Shown: positions 8,351-17,641, counted from the first letter of the stretch. The stretch is DNA of 64,000 nucleotides from Candidatus Rifleibacteriota bacterium (GCA_012520995.1 JAAYNI010000044.1:62001-126000); one strand, 5' to 3'. The notes: generated by a model not told the origin, from the sequence alone. Made by a program: numbers and translations.

Positions 8351-9388
8351 ATGAAAAGATTCCTGATTCTTATGTTGCTTGCAGTTTTCGCAGTAACCCC
8401 TCTTATGGCTCAAAAAGCCACAGATTTTCTTCCAGCTAACCCTGAAATCATTATTAATATCAATTTAAAACAACTTCTAAGCAACCCGGAAATCAAAGCT
8501 AGTGTTCAAAAATCTTTCAATTCCGAAGCCTACAATTCCGATTATAAAAAATTCTTGGAATCAACAGGTATAGACCCCTTTGAAAGTTTGGATTCTGTAG
8601 CTCTTTTTCTTTCCGAAAACTTCAACCCTGAAAAACCGGCAGGCGCAGCTATTATCAAAGGCAAATTCTTCCCCGATAAATTCAAAGAAGAAATGGATAA
8701 AGAAGTTAAGAAAAACGCAGCAGCCAACTCCCAAGCAAAATTGCCTGATATCCAACTGGTTAAAGCTAAAGACGGCATATATGATATAATTCCTTCTGGC
8801 CAAGCAGAACCTGGCAAAGAACAAATGTTCGGCTTCTTCGACAAAGAAGTTATTGTAGCTGGAACCAAAGCCGAAGTTGATAAAGTAAGAGCTGTTTACA
8901 CTAAAAAAGCCAGAACAGTAACTCAAGCTGACGCAGTTTACGGTTCTTTGCAAAACTTCAACCCCAAAGCGGTTGTCTCTGCAGCCGTTATGCTCAACGC
9001 TCAATTCAGAAAAACCCTTACAGACTCTGAAGATCCCAGCATGGAAGCTCTGTCTAACGTTAAAAGCTTCCTACTGAATATCATCCACGACAAAGATCTG
9101 AACCTTGAACTGGCAGCTCATACTATGACCCCCCAAGCTCTTCCTGAAGTACAGACAGCTTTGAATGGCTATCTGACTATGATCAAAGGCTTCTTGTCAG
9201 ACGCAACCACGCCATCTCCCAATGAAACAGCCGAGCAAAAAGCTGTCCGTGAAGCTGTTATTTCCGTAAACGACAGCATAGCTCTCAAAAAAGTAGCTCC
9301 TGACGCAGTAATGCTTACTCTCAAAATATCCGAGAAGGTTATTGAAACTTTCACAGCCGAACAGCCTAAAGCCCAAGGCATGAAATAA
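8351..9388 (+). CDS. Secreted protein, DUF3352-like
   Basis: The 345-residue product starts with a signal peptide ending around LMA-QKA. Its N-terminal region FLPANPEIIININLKQLL, its length and its alternating strands resemble proteins annotated as DUF3352, whose function is unknown. No catalytic motif, lipobox or anchor was seen, so it is probably periplasmic. The ATG at 8351 is used because GGAG lies 9 nt upstream and the signal peptide begins there; an ATG five codons earlier has no such site. It is a single transcription unit flanked by a promoter and a perfect 18-bp hairpin. Confidence 0.75.
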   Translation: MKRFLILMLLAVFAVTPLMAQKATDFLPANPEIIININLKQLLSNPEIKASVQKSFNSEAYNSDYKKFLESTGIDPFESLDSVALFLSENFNPEKPAGAAIIKGKFFPDKFKEEMDKEVKKNAAANSQAKLPDIQLVKAKDGIYDIIPSGQAEPGKEQMFGFFDKEVIVAGTKAEVDKVRAVYTKKARTVTQADAVYGSLQNFNPKAVVSAAVMLNAQFRKTLTDSEDPSMEALSNVKSFLLNIIHDKDLNLELAAHTMTPQALPEVQTALNGYLTMIKGFLSDATTPSPNETAEQKAVREAVISVNDSIALKKVAPDAVMLTLKISEKVIETFTAEQPKAQGMK

Positions 9389-9454
9389 TCCGAAAGTTTT
9401 TCAACAGAAGATTAATAAAAAAATAAAAACCGAGCTATAGCTCTTTAAAAGAAC

Positions 9455-9496
9455 AAAAGCCCTAAAATTGAGTTTACCCTCAATTTTAGGGCTTTT
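9455..9496 (+). terminator. Perfect 18-bp stem hairpin terminator
   Basis: The arms at 9455-9472 and 9479-9496 are perfectly complementary, with a 6-nt loop (TTTACC). The stem begins with AAAA and ends with TTTT, so it can terminate in both directions. It lies 66 nt behind the 8351 gene and directly before the start of the next gene. Confidence 0.85.
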
Positions 9497-9515
9497 CTTT
9501 CCGATTAATTTATCT

Positions 9516-10820
9516 ATGAAAAGAGCCTTTTTAACCTTAAAACTATTCTTTTTACTTTGCCTCTTCTTGGGCTTATCTAACCTGACAGCAAGCGCACAAG
9601 AAGAGATGGAATATGTCAATCCATTGGAAAGAAGGCTTAAAAATCTTTACGCCATAGATGAATATCTGTCTGCTGAAAAACTTACCAAGAAACCAAGCGA
9701 AGCAGAAGCCTATATAGAGCTGGGAAATCTCAGAAGAATGCAGGGAGAATTTGAAGAATCCGAGCGTTTTTATAAAATGGCATTGAAGTTAGAACCAAAC
9801 AGCCTTCAAGCTATGCAAGGCCTTGGAATGCTTTACTATGTAATGGGGGATTTTGAAAAAGCCAAAAGTCTTATGAACAAGACTTTTCCGGAAGCTTTTG
9901 TCAGCGATGAAGAAAAAATTATGGCTGATGCTTTAAAGGAAAAAGAAAACACTTCAATCTTTAGCGGCCTGAATATTTACGAAAATGACAAAAACATAAC
10001 CGAAAGCGACGGTTTTATAGAAGTTTACTGGGCAAGCGACCACAGGCTTTCAACCTCTCTGGCCTTAAACTACCTCACTTACGAAGAATATAATTCAAAG
10101 GAAGTAAACAAAAAAGCAGGATTGACGCTTTATTTTAAGCCATCTAATAGTCTTTCAGTATCTATGAATGCAAACACTCTTCTTTACTCACAAGGCTCCA
10201 GTCTCAACGGCTACAGCCTAACCGCAGCTGCAGAAAGCGGCAACTTTACTGCTACTGCTATAGCCTCAAAAGAAGCCTTTAGAGATAATATTTTTACAAT
10301 AAGAAACAGATATTACAAAAACTTCGGTAAATTGGCACTACTCGGAAAACTGAAGGGAAAGGCCAATATTATTCAAGGAATCAGTGCAAGTAAAGTTTCT
10401 GATGGCAATAAATTCTATGGTTTTGACACTGAATTTGTAAAACCTTTATTTGAAGATGAAAAAAATATTCTCACTGCATCCGCAAGAGTCTTTTACGAAA
10501 CAGCAACAAAACAAAAAGATGCCAATGGCATCTACTTGAATTATTGGATGCCAAAAGAATATCAGGGGGGAGAGTTGAGAGTCTCGCTAGAAAGAAAACA
10601 TACCAAGAAACTCTCTCTAGGGTGTGACTTGCAATATATGCAAAGCTCCTACAGACTTGACGACTCGGTTAAAAAAGTTAAGTCAAACGGTGTCGGAGCT
10701 GGTGTTTCTGCAAAATATAAAAACAAAGACTTTGAAGCGGCTGGATATTTTGGCGAAAAATTAAGACAAAACTACCGCGAACGCCGCTTGGAAGTTTCAG
10801 GGTTCTGGAGTTTCTTTTAA
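9516..10820 (+). CDS. TPR plus outer-membrane beta-barrel protein
   Basis: The 434-residue product has a signal peptide (MKRAFLTLKLFFLLCLFLGL, then NLTASAQ). Two TPR-like helical repeats follow (about residues 45-115, AYIELGNLRRMQGEFEESERF and the next repeat). After that comes a long region of alternating amphipathic strands ending in Phe (SGFWSFF), typical of an outer-membrane barrel recognised by BAM. TPR-plus-barrel proteins can export polysaccharides (PgaA, BcsC type), but no such genes are adjacent. The in-frame TTG at 9468 was rejected because it lies inside the terminator stem. The stop overlaps the convergent pilin stop by 4 nt. Confidence 0.75.
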   Translation: MKRAFLTLKLFFLLCLFLGLSNLTASAQEEMEYVNPLERRLKNLYAIDEYLSAEKLTKKPSEAEAYIELGNLRRMQGEFEESERFYKMALKLEPNSLQAMQGLGMLYYVMGDFEKAKSLMNKTFPEAFVSDEEKIMADALKEKENTSIFSGLNIYENDKNITESDGFIEVYWASDHRLSTSLALNYLTYEEYNSKEVNKKAGLTLYFKPSNSLSVSMNANTLLYSQGSSLNGYSLTAAAESGNFTATAIASKEAFRDNIFTIRNRYYKNFGKLALLGKLKGKANIIQGISASKVSDGNKFYGFDTEFVKPLFEDEKNILTASARVFYETATKQKDANGIYLNYWMPKEYQGGELRVSLERKHTKKLSLGCDLQYMQSSYRLDDSVKKVKSNGVGAGVSAKYKNKDFEAAGYFGEKLRQNYRERRLEVSGFWSFF

Positions 10821-11023
10821 AGCTTGCCTATCGCTTCATTAGCAGCTTTACCTATTGTCTGTCCGCTTTTATGTATCCCTTTGGAAGCAACCTCAACTGT
10901 ACGGCCTATTTCTTCACCCATATAAGTCAGTGCGCCTATAGCAGTTATAGCAATTAAGCCCAACAGCAAAGCATACTCGACAAGACCTTGTCCAGAGCGT
11001 CTGTTATAAAAAGATTTTCTCAT
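10817..11023 (-). CDS. Flp-type pilin, second copy
   Basis: The 68-residue product is a small Flp/Fap-type prepilin. A basic leader ends in Gly11, then QGLVEYALLLGLIAI starts the mature protein with Glu at +5 and Tyr at +6, the Flp hallmark. It is a paralogue of the 11150 pilin but has a longer, Gly/Lys-rich C-terminus. It lies 126 nt downstream of that pilin, behind a hairpin that should reduce its expression. No tad assembly genes are in the window. Confidence 0.85.
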   Translation of the reverse strand: MRKSFYNRRSGQGLVEYALLLGLIAITAIGALTYMGEEIGRTVEVASKGIHKSGQTIGKAANEAIGKL

Positions 11024-11045
11024 ATTTATGCACCTTTAGGCATAT

Positions 11046-11075
11046 AAAAAGGGCGACTCAAGCAAAGAATCGCCC
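11046..11075 (-). terminator. Terminator or attenuator between the two pilins
   Basis: On the minus strand, GGGCGATTC and GAGTCGCCC pair (one G-T wobble) around a 7-nt loop and are followed by TTTTT. The hairpin lies between the first and second pilin, so partial read-through could set a high:low ratio of the two. Confidence 0.8.
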
Positions 11076-11149
11076 CTTTACCCTTTTTTAAGAAATCTCA
11101 AAGCTTATAAAGCTTCGGAGAATCTCACACAAAATTACATCATTACTTA

Positions 11150-11350
11150 TTATATTGATGAGTTTGCAGCATTCTTGTCAACTTTTTCGTTGGTCTTGCC
11201 AAGAACCTCACCGATTTTGTTGAACATATTCTTAATCTGGTCGCCAGCGAGTGAGAGAGTAGCAATAGCAACGATAGCTATAAGACCAAGAATCAAAGCG
11301 TATTCTACGAGACCCTGTCCTTCTTCTTCACGGAAAAATCTGTTAATCAT
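11150..11350 (-). CDS. Flp-type pilin, first copy
   Basis: The 66-residue product has the Flp prepilin plan: MINRFFREEEG leader, then QGLVEYALILGLIAIVAIA with Glu5-Tyr6 after the predicted cleavage by a prepilin peptidase. The short C-terminus is charged. A strong AGGAGG ribosome binding site lies 9 nt before ATG, as expected for an abundant structural subunit. It is preceded by a sigma-54 promoter and followed by a hairpin and the second pilin. It probably forms the main filament subunit, whether in a Tad-like or another type IV filament. Confidence 0.9.
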   Translation of the reverse strand: MINRFFREEEGQGLVEYALILGLIAIVAIATLSLAGDQIKNMFNKIGEVLGKTNEKVDKNAANSSI

Positions 11351-11404
11351 TGTAATTCTCCTCCTAGGATATTTTCAGGTTTTAAACCTTACACATACAT
11401 TATC

Positions 11405-11420
11405 GCAAATCCCGTGCCAA
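11405..11420 (-). promoter_or_regulatory. Sigma-54 (-24/-12) promoter of the pilin
   Basis: The minus strand reads TTGGCACGGGATTTGC, with GG and GC exactly 10 nt apart, matching the TGGCAC-N5-TTGC consensus. The expected start of transcription, near 11393, leaves a leader of about 43 nt. A sigma-70-like TTGAAA, 17 nt, GATAAT overlaps the same stretch, so both holoenzymes might compete. Confidence 0.85.
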
Positions 11421-11500
11421 TTTTCAAGAAATTTATTTTCAAAGATAAAAAGAACTTCAAACTCTCTATTAAAGCGACTAAGACACTTCGGAGAGTCTAT

Positions 11501-11582
11501 TTGTCACTTTGTTCTTAAAAAATCAGAAGAATAAAAGTGTAGCTTTTAGATCCCAACCCCTGTGGCAATCTTGTCACATTGT
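11501..11582. promoter_or_regulatory. Paired candidate enhancer sites for the sigma-54 promoter
   Basis: TTGTCACTTTGT (11501-11512) and TTGTCACATTGT (11571-11582) match at 11 of 12 positions and lie exactly 70 bp apart. They are about 95 and 165 bp upstream of the -12 element, the usual range for bacterial enhancer-binding proteins. They contain TGTC, the core reported for PilR sites. Confidence 0.5.
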
Positions 11583-11602
11583 GTACACATAGCACTAACA
11601 CA

Positions 11603-11902
11603 CAGTGGCGGGTGGCGAAAATGCAAGGGAATAGGGCTTAGGGCGTAGGGAGTAGCCTGAAACTAGTGATGAGTGGCGAGTGGCGGGAAATTATTTAGAA
11701 CTCAATCGCTGAAACTGATAATTCTTCTAAGCAGCTCATAAACAAACGAAACATGATATTTTAAAAACAAATTCTGATAATATACTTAGATGGCATAAAA
11801 GCAAAAAGAAAATTAAAGAGAGAATAAGTTTTTGCAAAGTCTCAGTTTAAAAGCAGATACAAAATATTCTGTTTTTTCAGTGTATTCCGTGTGTTCTGTG
11901 GT
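11603..11902. repeat. Mosaic repeat A-B-A-F plus C-like module
   Basis: The 577-bp gap 11351-11927 holds the pilin regulatory region and then repeats. Module A is at 11603-11620, B at about 11630-11655 and a second A at 11668-11688. F starts at 11690 (TTATTTAGAACTCAA) and extends to TACTTAGATGGCATA at 11783-11797. A divergent C module (CCGTGTGTTCTGTGG) is at 11887-11901. F and its tail recur at 37718-37819 with the same spacing. No gene was seen here. Confidence 0.75.
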
Positions 11903-11927
11903 TTATTTTTTCTTTGTTAATTATAGA

Positions 11928-13937
11928 TTAGTTTAAGCTTGGAGCTTTGCCTCGCTGGATTCCCCAAGGATCCAGCTTGTTAGGATAAGCAGCTGGAAGT
12001 CTTAAGTCATAAGGGTTTGAGCTGTCCAAGTCACGCATAAAGACTAGTTCTTGCTCTGTAGAATCTACAGAAGCCTGGCAGTTGATATATCTGGATTCAG
12101 GAGCGATATTCTGTATATTATTAGGCCCAAAAACCAGAGTCGGAGAAATATTAGGAGAGCAAAAAATACCGTATTTATCAGTTTTAAGAGTAGTCACTGC
12201 AGCAAATAAATTCTTCTCGATTATAGGCCTTCCGCTAGCCACCTCTATAGCATAAGGAGTATCAAAAGTATTGTTTGTAACAATGGCATCATGCCCATCA
12301 ATTCTTACTCCCCTGCCCTTTTCAGATATAAAAAGCGAGTTTTTTACTTTAACCTGGCTGTTGAGCCCGTCGCTGTTCAAAGCAGAATTAGTATAATCAA
12401 TAAAATCGCATGAATCTACGAGCAGATTTCTGTTGTTTTCTGAAAGCATACTATCAGCAAGTTTGTAAAAAACAGAAGCTGAAACAGTCAAATTCCTGTT
12501 GTTTTCCGCAATTATCCCTTTGGAAGCATTTGATATTACAAAACCGGAAAGTTCAATATCCATATTATTGTTTGTTAAAGCTAAGCCAATCTCAGAGCTT
12601 GAAATGGTAATGTTTTCAGCTTTAAGAGAAGTATTTTCAGCTGTAATAGCTGTATCAGCGCCATAGATTTCTGTCCAATAGAGCTCGCTCTTTTGGTTAA
12701 ATAAAGATTTTCTGAACTTTATCCCATTCCAAACTCCGCTTACTCTTGGATTATATCCGCTGTAAAATCTAATAGGACTGCCTTCTGTGCCGTTAGTGAT
12801 TAAACAGCCATTAACTGTGAAATCTATATTCTCAGGGTCTCCCCAACGCAATATATCATTTTCAGCGAATATAACTTCTACTCCTGCGTCGACTACAAGA
12901 GTTGCACCTTGTTCGACGGTTATGTCGCCAGTGATATAGTAAGGGCTGTTTTTTGCTGTCCAGACAGTATCTTTTGATATACTTCCGCAAGCAAAAGCAT
13001 TGTCCGTATTATGATATCCGCTTACGTTTCCAGCCTGATCCACAGCTTTGACATAGTAATAATATTTATTGCCGGGTGATGCGGTTCTGTCTTTATAATT
13101 TGAATCGGGAATCAAAGCATCACCTGTGACAGATTCAAAAGTTCCATCAGGCATGTGACTTCTATAAAGCTTATACCCTTTAATATCCTGTTCAGGGGAA
13201 GGATCCCAGGTTACATCTATTACGCCGGGATGTACCGAAGCTATAGAGCGAATATTCTTCGGCGGTTCCGGGGATGATGTATCTTCCAAGGCGCTGACAG
13301 TTCTAAATGTATAAAGCCCAGAAGTTTCTTCTGTCATTCCTTGTCTTTTAGCAACTATTCTAAAATAATATTCTGTTTCCGGGTTAAGATTTATAAGCTT
13401 CACTTGATGCAACTTGCTAAGACTGCCTGTTTCCAAGGCATAACTCCCAAGCTTTTCATTGGTTCCGTAATTAACTGAACCCAAGGTGAAGTCCGTGGTA
13501 GTCCAAGTTATAATAGCGCTTGTAGAAGTAATCTCTGAGGATTTTATATCCAGATACTCAAAACTTTTGGTTTCAGCTATGATATTCCCTGCCTGAGTAA
13601 GAGAGCCAGTATAAATTTGTGCATAAAAATAGGTATCTCTTAAACCCAAGGCCTTTACTTGGAAAATCTGTCTTCCAAAGCCTATGCCATCCAAAAAAAA
13701 GGCTCCATTGGCATCGGTTCTGCTCCATCGAGTGTTGTCATAATGCCACATAACTAAGGCATCTTGCAAAGGTTTTCCCGCAGGATCCATTATTCTGCCT
13801 GCAATTGAGCCCTCTCTAGGCTGAACATCGCCTGAGGAGCCGCAACCGCTCATAGCCGCTGTAAGAATAAAAAGCAAAAGAACGAAGAAAGCAGTTCTCC
13901 CCATACTTTTTATCGAGTTTTTAAAAAAATCAAACAT
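11928..13937 (-). CDS. Lipoprotein with FN3 domains and beta-helix
   Basis: The 669-residue product has a lipoprotein signal peptide with the lipobox AMSGC (Cys32). A carboxypeptidase-regulatory-like beta sandwich follows (about 42-120, GSIAGRIMDPAGKPLQDA). Then come two fibronectin type III domains (about 130-215 and 225-320, the second with IDVTWDPSPEQDIKGYKLYR) and a C-terminal parallel beta-helix (about 330-650, Asn-rich rungs such as ENNRNLTV). Such proteins are surface or outer-membrane adhesins or polysaccharide-binding proteins; no polysaccharide lyase motif is evident. Start could also be Met12. It is the last gene of the 25.7-11.9 kb run, 5 nt after the TPR gene. Confidence 0.8.
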   Translation of the reverse strand: MFDFFKNSIKSMGRTAFFVLLLFILTAAMSGCGSSGDVQPREGSIAGRIMDPAGKPLQDALVMWHYDNTRWSRTDANGAFFLDGIGFGRQIFQVKALGLRDTYFYAQIYTGSLTQAGNIIAETKSFEYLDIKSSEITSTSAIITWTTTDFTLGSVNYGTNEKLGSYALETGSLSKLHQVKLINLNPETEYYFRIVAKRQGMTEETSGLYTFRTVSALEDTSSPEPPKNIRSIASVHPGVIDVTWDPSPEQDIKGYKLYRSHMPDGTFESVTGDALIPDSNYKDRTASPGNKYYYYVKAVDQAGNVSGYHNTDNAFACGSISKDTVWTAKNSPYYITGDITVEQGATLVVDAGVEVIFAENDILRWGDPENIDFTVNGCLITNGTEGSPIRFYSGYNPRVSGVWNGIKFRKSLFNQKSELYWTEIYGADTAITAENTSLKAENITISSSEIGLALTNNNMDIELSGFVISNASKGIIAENNRNLTVSASVFYKLADSMLSENNRNLLVDSCDFIDYTNSALNSDGLNSQVKVKNSLFISEKGRGVRIDGHDAIVTNNTFDTPYAIEVASGRPIIEKNLFAAVTTLKTDKYGIFCSPNISPTLVFGPNNIQNIAPESRYINCQASVDSTEQELVFMRDLDSSNPYDLRLPAAYPNKLDPWGIQRGKAPSLN

Positions 13938-13942
13938 AAAGC

Positions 13943-16528
13943 CTAACCTTGTGTTTGCAGACGTTCACAGGCCTCTGAGGCAAATTTTCTAATTTTGCTG
14001 TTTACGGGAGCATTTTCCAAACAGCGTTGATAAGATTCCAATGCTTTGTCTATTAAACGTTTTTCTTCATAGGCCTGTCCAAGATAGAAACAAGCGTAAG
14101 CATCTGCGGGCGAAGCTTCTGCTACATGCCTCAGAGCATTAATCGCTGAATCCAAAGCCTTCATGTCAAGATAAGCTATACCCAAGTTGTACATTACATA
14201 AGTATCTTCGGGATTAATAGCCATAGCTCTTTGCATATAGATCACAGCCAGTTCTAATTGGCCGCTTTCATAAAATGCCAAGCCTAAATGCGAGTGAGCA
14301 TAACCGTCATCCGGATCCAGCTCCACACATTTGGTAAAAGCTTGTATTGCTTGAGATATCCTGCCAGACTTTTTGTAAAGAACAGCCAAGTTATATTGAG
14401 AAAAAGCGTCATCAGGATTAATCGCTATAGCCTTTTTGAATGAAATTTCGGCTAACTCGTCATTTCCCATGCTTCTATGAATAGTGCCCAATAAATAATG
14501 AATATAGAAGTTGTCAGGATCGAGCCTTCTGCTCATCATAGCACTGTTCAAAGCATTGGTGTCGTCACCAAGGCTCTTATAGGTTGAAGCCAAGGTCGCA
14601 AGAACATCAGCATCATCATCTTTCAAACCGGCCAAGTCTTCCAAGGTATCATTGGCTTCTTTGATCATGCCATTATTCTTATAAATAAGACCTAACAAAT
14701 AGCGGCTTTCAAGATCTTTCGGATTTAAACTGATAGTCTTCTTGATAGAACTGACAGCTTCTTCCAATCTGCCCTGATTCATGTAGGTTTTTCCCAAGTA
14801 ATAGTATGCTTCTTGGAAATCAGAATCCAGTTCAGCCGTCCTGTGCCAAGCATTAACGGCCTCTTCCGATTTGCCTACATTTTTATAAGCTATGCCTAGC
14901 TGTAAATGAGCATGAGAAAATTCCGGATCAAGAGCTATGGCTTTTTCCCACTCTCTTATGGCTTCGTCAAGCATGCCCTTTTCTTTATATGCAAGCCCAA
15001 GTCTGTAATGAGCGCCTGCATTATCAGGATTTATTATTACATTTTTCTTCCAACGACTGAAGTTTTGATCATCCTGTCCTTGCATCCGCTGGATATATTC
15101 AAGATTATAGTTAGCAAAGCTGTCATAGGGATTGAGAGCAAGCACCTTTTTATATTCTATAGCCGCTTCTTCATACATTTCCTTGTTTTTCAAGGCTGAA
15201 GCAAGCTTGTAATGAGCATCAGCATTATTTGGATTAAGCTTGACCTCTTGGCGATATCTTTCAATATTCCTATCCAGCTCACTTTTTACTTTCATAACCG
15301 GATTTGTTGTAACAGTTGTCTCTTCCGGATATTTTTTTCTAATCTCTTCCTCCTTTTTCCAAGATGCTGCAGCCTGCTCATAATCGCCTTTGGCATTATA
15401 AATTTCGCCCATCAGGTTATAAGCCTTAGCCATTTTATGCTCTAGAAAAACGCAACGTTTCAAAGAAGCAAGAGCGTCATCTATCCTGCCCACTGCCTTA
15501 TAGACTTGGGCAAAGCTGTAATGCAGTTCCGGATCGTTCGGAGACAAAGTTTTCTCTACAGCATATGCCTCTAGGGCCTTTGAAGTTTCACCTTTTTTGC
15601 GATAAAGATCACCTATTTTCAAGTGAACTCCAGGAAACTTTTTATCCAGCTTGACAGCTTTTTTAAGCTCTATCATGGCCGCTTCATCCATTCCTGTCTT
15701 AATATAGGAATAACCAAGATAGACATAAGCTTCAAGAATCATGGAGTTAATAGCGGAAACTCTCTTAAAGGATTCAGCAGCCTCAAAATGTTCACCGCTG
15801 TAATATTGGGCTAAACCCAAGTTAAGATGCACATAAGCATTTTCAGGATCCAACATGCCAGCCTCTGTCAAAACCTGTTTAGCCTCAGAATATTTCTCCA
15901 GTATTACATAGGTTCTGCCAAGCTGGGAAAGAGCGCTTGTATCTTTCGGATTCAAAATAGCAGCCTTTTTAAATTCTACCGCTGCCCTTTCAGGTCTTTC
16001 TTCTTCCAGATAGAGAGAAGCCAAGGAATAATGGGCATAAGCAAAATTTCGGTTGAGGCTTATAGCTTTTTTAAAACTTTCTCTAGCTTCAGGGTATCTT
16101 TTTTTAGCTTTATGGATATGACCTATTTGCAAATGTGCATAAACATAGTCAGGCTTAAGATATATGGCTTTTTTAAACCTGATAAGAGCTTCGTCATACA
16201 TGCCCTTGAGTTTATAAATACCGCCCAAGTTTGCGTATGGATAGGGATAGGTGTTTTTGTACATTATGGCCTTTTTGAACTCTACGACAGCTTCATTTAT
16301 TAGGCCTTTGTTTCTGTATGCCAAGCCCAAAAAATTATGAGCATAAGCGTCTTTTGGATTTATAGAAAGAGCGCTCTTGTAGACTTTAATAGCCTGATCC
16401 GTTTCGCCTGAAAGCTCCAGAGCACGCGCATACTGATAATAGGCGTAAAAATCTCTAGGGTTTTCAGCAATACGCCTTTTGCAATCCTGTATAACGTGTT
16501 CGTATTTTCTTAAGAACATCTTTTGCAA
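13943..16528 (-). CDS. Large TPR protein (about 24 repeats)
   Basis: The 861-residue product is almost entirely tandem 34-residue tetratricopeptide repeats with the W/A-L-G-A-A-P pattern (for example AYAHNFLGLAYRNKGLINEA). A short charged break near residues 390-425 splits it into two solenoids. It has no signal peptide or membrane segment, so it is probably a cytoplasmic scaffold. The CheR-type gene lies 72 nt upstream and the beta-helix lipoprotein 5 nt downstream. Its partner is unknown; a role in assembling the pilus-linked machinery of this operon is only inference. Confidence 0.88.
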   Translation of the reverse strand: MQKMFLRKYEHVIQDCKRRIAENPRDFYAYYQYARALELSGETDQAIKVYKSALSINPKDAYAHNFLGLAYRNKGLINEAVVEFKKAIMYKNTYPYPYANLGGIYKLKGMYDEALIRFKKAIYLKPDYVYAHLQIGHIHKAKKRYPEARESFKKAISLNRNFAYAHYSLASLYLEEERPERAAVEFKKAAILNPKDTSALSQLGRTYVILEKYSEAKQVLTEAGMLDPENAYVHLNLGLAQYYSGEHFEAAESFKRVSAINSMILEAYVYLGYSYIKTGMDEAAMIELKKAVKLDKKFPGVHLKIGDLYRKKGETSKALEAYAVEKTLSPNDPELHYSFAQVYKAVGRIDDALASLKRCVFLEHKMAKAYNLMGEIYNAKGDYEQAAASWKKEEEIRKKYPEETTVTTNPVMKVKSELDRNIERYRQEVKLNPNNADAHYKLASALKNKEMYEEAAIEYKKVLALNPYDSFANYNLEYIQRMQGQDDQNFSRWKKNVIINPDNAGAHYRLGLAYKEKGMLDEAIREWEKAIALDPEFSHAHLQLGIAYKNVGKSEEAVNAWHRTAELDSDFQEAYYYLGKTYMNQGRLEEAVSSIKKTISLNPKDLESRYLLGLIYKNNGMIKEANDTLEDLAGLKDDDADVLATLASTYKSLGDDTNALNSAMMSRRLDPDNFYIHYLLGTIHRSMGNDELAEISFKKAIAINPDDAFSQYNLAVLYKKSGRISQAIQAFTKCVELDPDDGYAHSHLGLAFYESGQLELAVIYMQRAMAINPEDTYVMYNLGIAYLDMKALDSAINALRHVAEASPADAYACFYLGQAYEEKRLIDKALESYQRCLENAPVNSKIRKFASEACERLQTQG

Positions 16529-16600
16529 AGCCTCCAGACTATGTCATCATTCCTACTTTGATGTTCAATCGGCAGAAATAGAGGAAAAGTGTATAATAAA

Positions 16601-17638
16601 TTACAAAAGATGTCTTTTTACCTCTTTAATTTTTATTGAGCGCTTTTGAAAAATACTCAAAACACGCTCCAAATGTTTTTCCTGTAAAATCATGCTTCTG
16701 GTACAATCCTGATCCAGAATATTTTCGCCAAAATCGAATTTCAGATTATTTTTTTCCATCAAGTTCATAGCCTTAATCATATCTCCAGCAGTAGCAAAAA
16801 ATATTTCAGCTTTTTGCGGAACCATATGAGATTTTTTATATACTGAACTTTTATTTTCAAAAGCTCTATCAATACTGGGATACAGATTCAAATCAAGAGA
16901 TTCATTGGCTCCTAAAAAAAAGTAACCGCCTGGCTTTAAAGCTTTCAAAAAACGTTCAGACAGTTCCTTTTTATCTTCGCGCTTAAAATAAATCATGGTG
17001 TTTCGACAAAGAATTATATCAAACTGTTGTTTAGGCCAATCTTGAAAAAGATTCATTTTCTCAAAGTTAACCATTTCTCTGTATTGGCTTTTCACAACGT
17101 AAGACTCTGAATCAATTCTCTCAAAGTATTCAGAAAGTCGGCATGCATCTACTTCTTTAAGCTCTGCCAAGTTGTATCTGCCTCTTCTGGCAGACTCCAA
17201 TACCCTTCTGGAGATGTCAGTAGCTAAAATATCTATTGTTCTCTCTGAAGAAGAAGCTTTTATTGCTTCTAAAAGCAGAAACAAAACAGAATAGGCCTCC
17301 GCTCCGTTTGAACAGCCGGCTGACCATATTCTTATTTTTCCGTAGCCTTCCGAAATAAGTTCTGGAAGAATCTCTCTTTTAAGAATCTCAAACTGTTTCG
17401 GATGTCTAAAAAACCAAGTTTCATTGGTTACCAATGCTTCAACTAATCGCCTTCGTAATTCTGCATCTTTTGAAACTCTGAGAACTAAATTTGAATAATC
17501 AGATATACCTGCATCCAATGCAAAAGAGTGTAAACGCTGCCTGACAAAAGAATATTTTTCAGGCTGAAAAAAGAGACCATAGTCCTTTAACATTGTATTT
17601 ACTATGAGCTCCAACTCTGCAGGCGTGAAATCATACAT
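16601..17638 (-). CDS. CheR-type protein methyltransferase
   Basis: The 345-residue product has the CheR N-terminal helical domain (residues 1-70) and the NETWFFRHP motif at 72-80. The SAM-binding loop WSAGCSNGAEAYS is near 105-117 and FDIILCRNTMIYF near 205-217. CheR enzymes methylate glutamates of chemoreceptors using SAM. An extra C-terminal segment of about 75 residues is not part of the family core. There is no chemotaxis gene nearby; instead it lies in a run of prepilin, GT-C-like and TPR genes, so a different Glu-containing target is possible. It starts 3 nt after the zinc-ribbon gene. Confidence 0.9.
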   Translation of the reverse strand: MYDFTPAELELIVNTMLKDYGLFFQPEKYSFVRQRLHSFALDAGISDYSNLVLRVSKDAELRRRLVEALVTNETWFFRHPKQFEILKREILPELISEGYGKIRIWSAGCSNGAEAYSVLFLLLEAIKASSSERTIDILATDISRRVLESARRGRYNLAELKEVDACRLSEYFERIDSESYVVKSQYREMVNFEKMNLFQDWPKQQFDIILCRNTMIYFKREDKKELSERFLKALKPGGYFFLGANESLDLNLYPSIDRAFENKSSVYKKSHMVPQKAEIFFATAGDMIKAMNLMEKNNLKFDFGENILDQDCTRSMILQEKHLERVLSIFQKRSIKIKEVKRHLL

Positions 17639-17641
17639 AGC

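Noticed and set aside
11603-11690. Repeated A/B modules as a CRISPR array
   Set aside because: Units are 10-20 bp, degenerate, without regular spacers, and no cas gene is present.
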